This document shows, piece after piece, positions 17,012-18,066 of a stretch of 18,066 nt of DNA. The stretch lies in NCBI GenBank assembly GCA_021836225.1, contig JAKBJA010000153.1:1-18066 (forward strand), written 5' to 3'. The first letter of the stretch is position 1. Every line of letters begins with the position of its first letter. The DNA comes from Pseudomonadota bacterium (GTDB lineage Bacteria > Pseudomonadota > Gammaproteobacteria > Burkholderiales > Thiobacillaceae). The notes beneath the pieces were generated by a model. It was not told the origin of the DNA, ran no database searches, and saw nothing but the letters and a program-made list of their open reading frames with translations. The position numbers were made by a program, and so were the translations under genes.

Positions 17012-17871
17012 ACGCTTACCTCAACGGCCAGTTTCTGCCGCTCGACGAAGCAAAAATTTCGGTGCTTGACCGTGGCTTCGTCTTCGGCGACGGCGTGTAT
17101 GAAGTGGTGCCGGTGTACTCGAACAAGCCCTTCCGGCTCGACGCGCACCTGCGCCGACTGCAGGGCAGCCTCGACAGTATCCGCCTCGCCAATCCTCACG
17201 AGTTGGCCGAGTGGCGCGAATTGATCCTCCAGCTGATTGCACAGCAGGATTTTTCCGACCAGTCGCTTTATATCCAGGTGACGCGCGGCACGCCTGTTGA
17301 GGGACAGCCGCCGCGCGACCATGCCTTCCCCAAGGGCGTGCCGCCCACCGTCTTCATGTTCGCGCAGCCGCTGGTGACCGCCCCCCCCGAACACAAGGCC
17401 GCCGGCGTGTGCGCCGTCACCGCCGTCGACAACCGCTGGCTGCGTTGCAACATCAAGGCCATCTCGCTGCTGGCCAACATCCTGCTGCGACAGCAGGCGA
17501 TCGACGTCGACTGTGCCGAAACCGTGATGCTGCGCGACGGTTTCCTGACCGAGGGCGCGGCGAGCAACATCTTCGTGGTGAAGGACGGCGTGCTGCGGGC
17601 ACCGCCGCCGTCCAACCTGATGCTCACCGGCATCACCTGCGACGTGGTGCTGGAACTGGCCGCGGCGCACGATATTCCGCACGAGGTGCGGGCGATTTCC
17701 GAAGCCGAAGTGCGCGCCGCCGACGAACTGTGGATGACCTCGTCCACCAAGGAAATCATGGCGATCGTGAAGCTCGACGGCGCCCCCGTCGGTGCTGGCG
17801 TTCCGGGGCCGCTGGCGCAGCGGATGGATGCGCTGTATCAAACCTTCAAGCAACAGGTGATGCGCGCATGA
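17008..17871 (+). CDS. dat: D-amino-acid transaminase (class IV aminotransferase)
   Basis: The 287-residue fold-type IV PLP enzyme probably interconverts D-alanine and D-glutamate with their keto acids in the cytosol. The PLP lysine is Lys150 (RCNIKAISLL), and Glu182 in the FLTEGAASNIFVV motif contacts the pyridine nitrogen. The N-terminal RGFVFGDGVYE and the C-terminal LWMTSSTKEIM are also family hallmarks. Branched-chain transaminase and aminodeoxychorismate lyase share the fold, but the residue pattern and the cell-wall gene context favour Dat. Its start overlaps the PBP5-like gene and its stop overlaps the next gene, each by 4 bases. Confidence 0.9.
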   Translation: MNAYLNGQFLPLDEAKISVLDRGFVFGDGVYEVVPVYSNKPFRLDAHLRRLQGSLDSIRLANPHELAEWRELILQLIAQQDFSDQSLYIQVTRGTPVEGQPPRDHAFPKGVPPTVFMFAQPLVTAPPEHKAAGVCAVTAVDNRWLRCNIKAISLLANILLRQQAIDVDCAETVMLRDGFLTEGAASNIFVVKDGVLRAPPPSNLMLTGITCDVVLELAAAHDIPHEVRAISEAEVRAADELWMTSSTKEIMAIVKLDGAPVGAGVPGPLAQRMDALYQTFKQQVMRA

Positions 17872-18066
17872 GCGAAGATACCCTGCTTACCTTCCCCACC
17901 GATTTCCCGATCAAGATCATGGGCGAGCGGCGCGACGATTTTGCGCAAACCATGGTCGAGCTGGTGCAGCGCCATGCACCCGATTTCAAGGCCGAAACGG
18001 TCGAGATGCGCGTATCCAGCAGCGGCAACTACCTCTCGGTGACCTGCGTGGTGCGCGCCACTTCCA
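17868..18066 (+). CDS. ybeD: YbeD/DUF493 family protein, cut by the window edge
   Basis: Sixty-six codons of an open frame begin at ATG 17868, overlapping the dat stop. The translation (MSEDTLLTFPTDFPIKIMGE, followed by a charged helical stretch and SSSGNYLSVTCVV) matches the small DUF493/YbeD family of about 90 residues. These fold like the ACT regulatory domain and commonly precede lipB and lipA, and that arrangement may continue beyond the edge. The function is not established. Confidence 0.85.
   Translation, partial: MSEDTLLTFPTDFPIKIMGERRDDFAQTMVELVQRHAPDFKAETVEMRVSSSGNYLSVTCVVRATS

Overview
This 18 kb window looks like a chromosomal segment of a high-GC betaproteobacterium, perhaps a Thiobacillus or Rhodocyclales/Nitrosomonadales-like organism. 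This rests on the gene order mreBCD-mrdA-rodA-rlpA-dac-dat-ybeD opposite a divergent gatCAB operon, together with a PEP-CTERM protein. It is inferred from layout and protein character only, because no rRNA or other phylogenetic marker is present.

Layout. Positions 27-1251 (+) hold pyrE and a periplasmic DUF4124 protein. A gene-free stretch (1252-1458) follows, packed with dyad symmetries. Positions 1459-6271 (-) form what looks like an accessory module. In transcription order it contains a 1051-residue regulator (MalT-like STAND ATPase fused to a SARP-type winged helix and BTAD), a 49-residue predicted secreted peptide, a PEP-CTERM-anchored exported protein and an unrecognised 185-residue protein. 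Positions 6350-9528 (-) are gatC-gatA-gatB, the tRNA-dependent amidotransferase. From 9630 to the right edge (+) runs a tightly packed cell-elongation operon: mreB, mreC, mreD, mrdA (PBP2), rodA, rlpA, a PBP5-family protein, a D-amino-acid transaminase and the start of a YbeD/DUF493 gene. Several of these genes overlap by 4 bases.

Two things stand out. First, the PBP5/DacA-like protein at 15896-17011 is intact, but all three penicillin-binding motifs are changed: SxxK to SLTQ, SGN to SAG and KTG to KVG. It appears to be a catalytically dead carboxypeptidase kept in the elongasome operon. Second, just downstream of the SARP/MalT hybrid regulator, two perfect 10-base direct repeats with an 11-base period lie where a -35 box should be, upstream of a good -10 hexamer. 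They lead into the 49-residue peptide gene, which has a near-perfect Shine-Dalgarno sequence. This is the arrangement known for SARP target promoters, so the regulator, operator and peptide may form a compact, undescribed signalling or secretion module, possibly including the PEP-CTERM protein.

The elongation operon joins the cytoskeleton (MreB), its membrane scaffold (MreC, MreD), the glycan polymerase and transpeptidase pair (RodA, PBP2), a septal glycan-cleaving lipoprotein (RlpA), the PBP5-like protein and a D-Ala/D-Glu transaminase. Peptidoglycan synthesis, trimming and D-amino-acid supply are thus encoded together.
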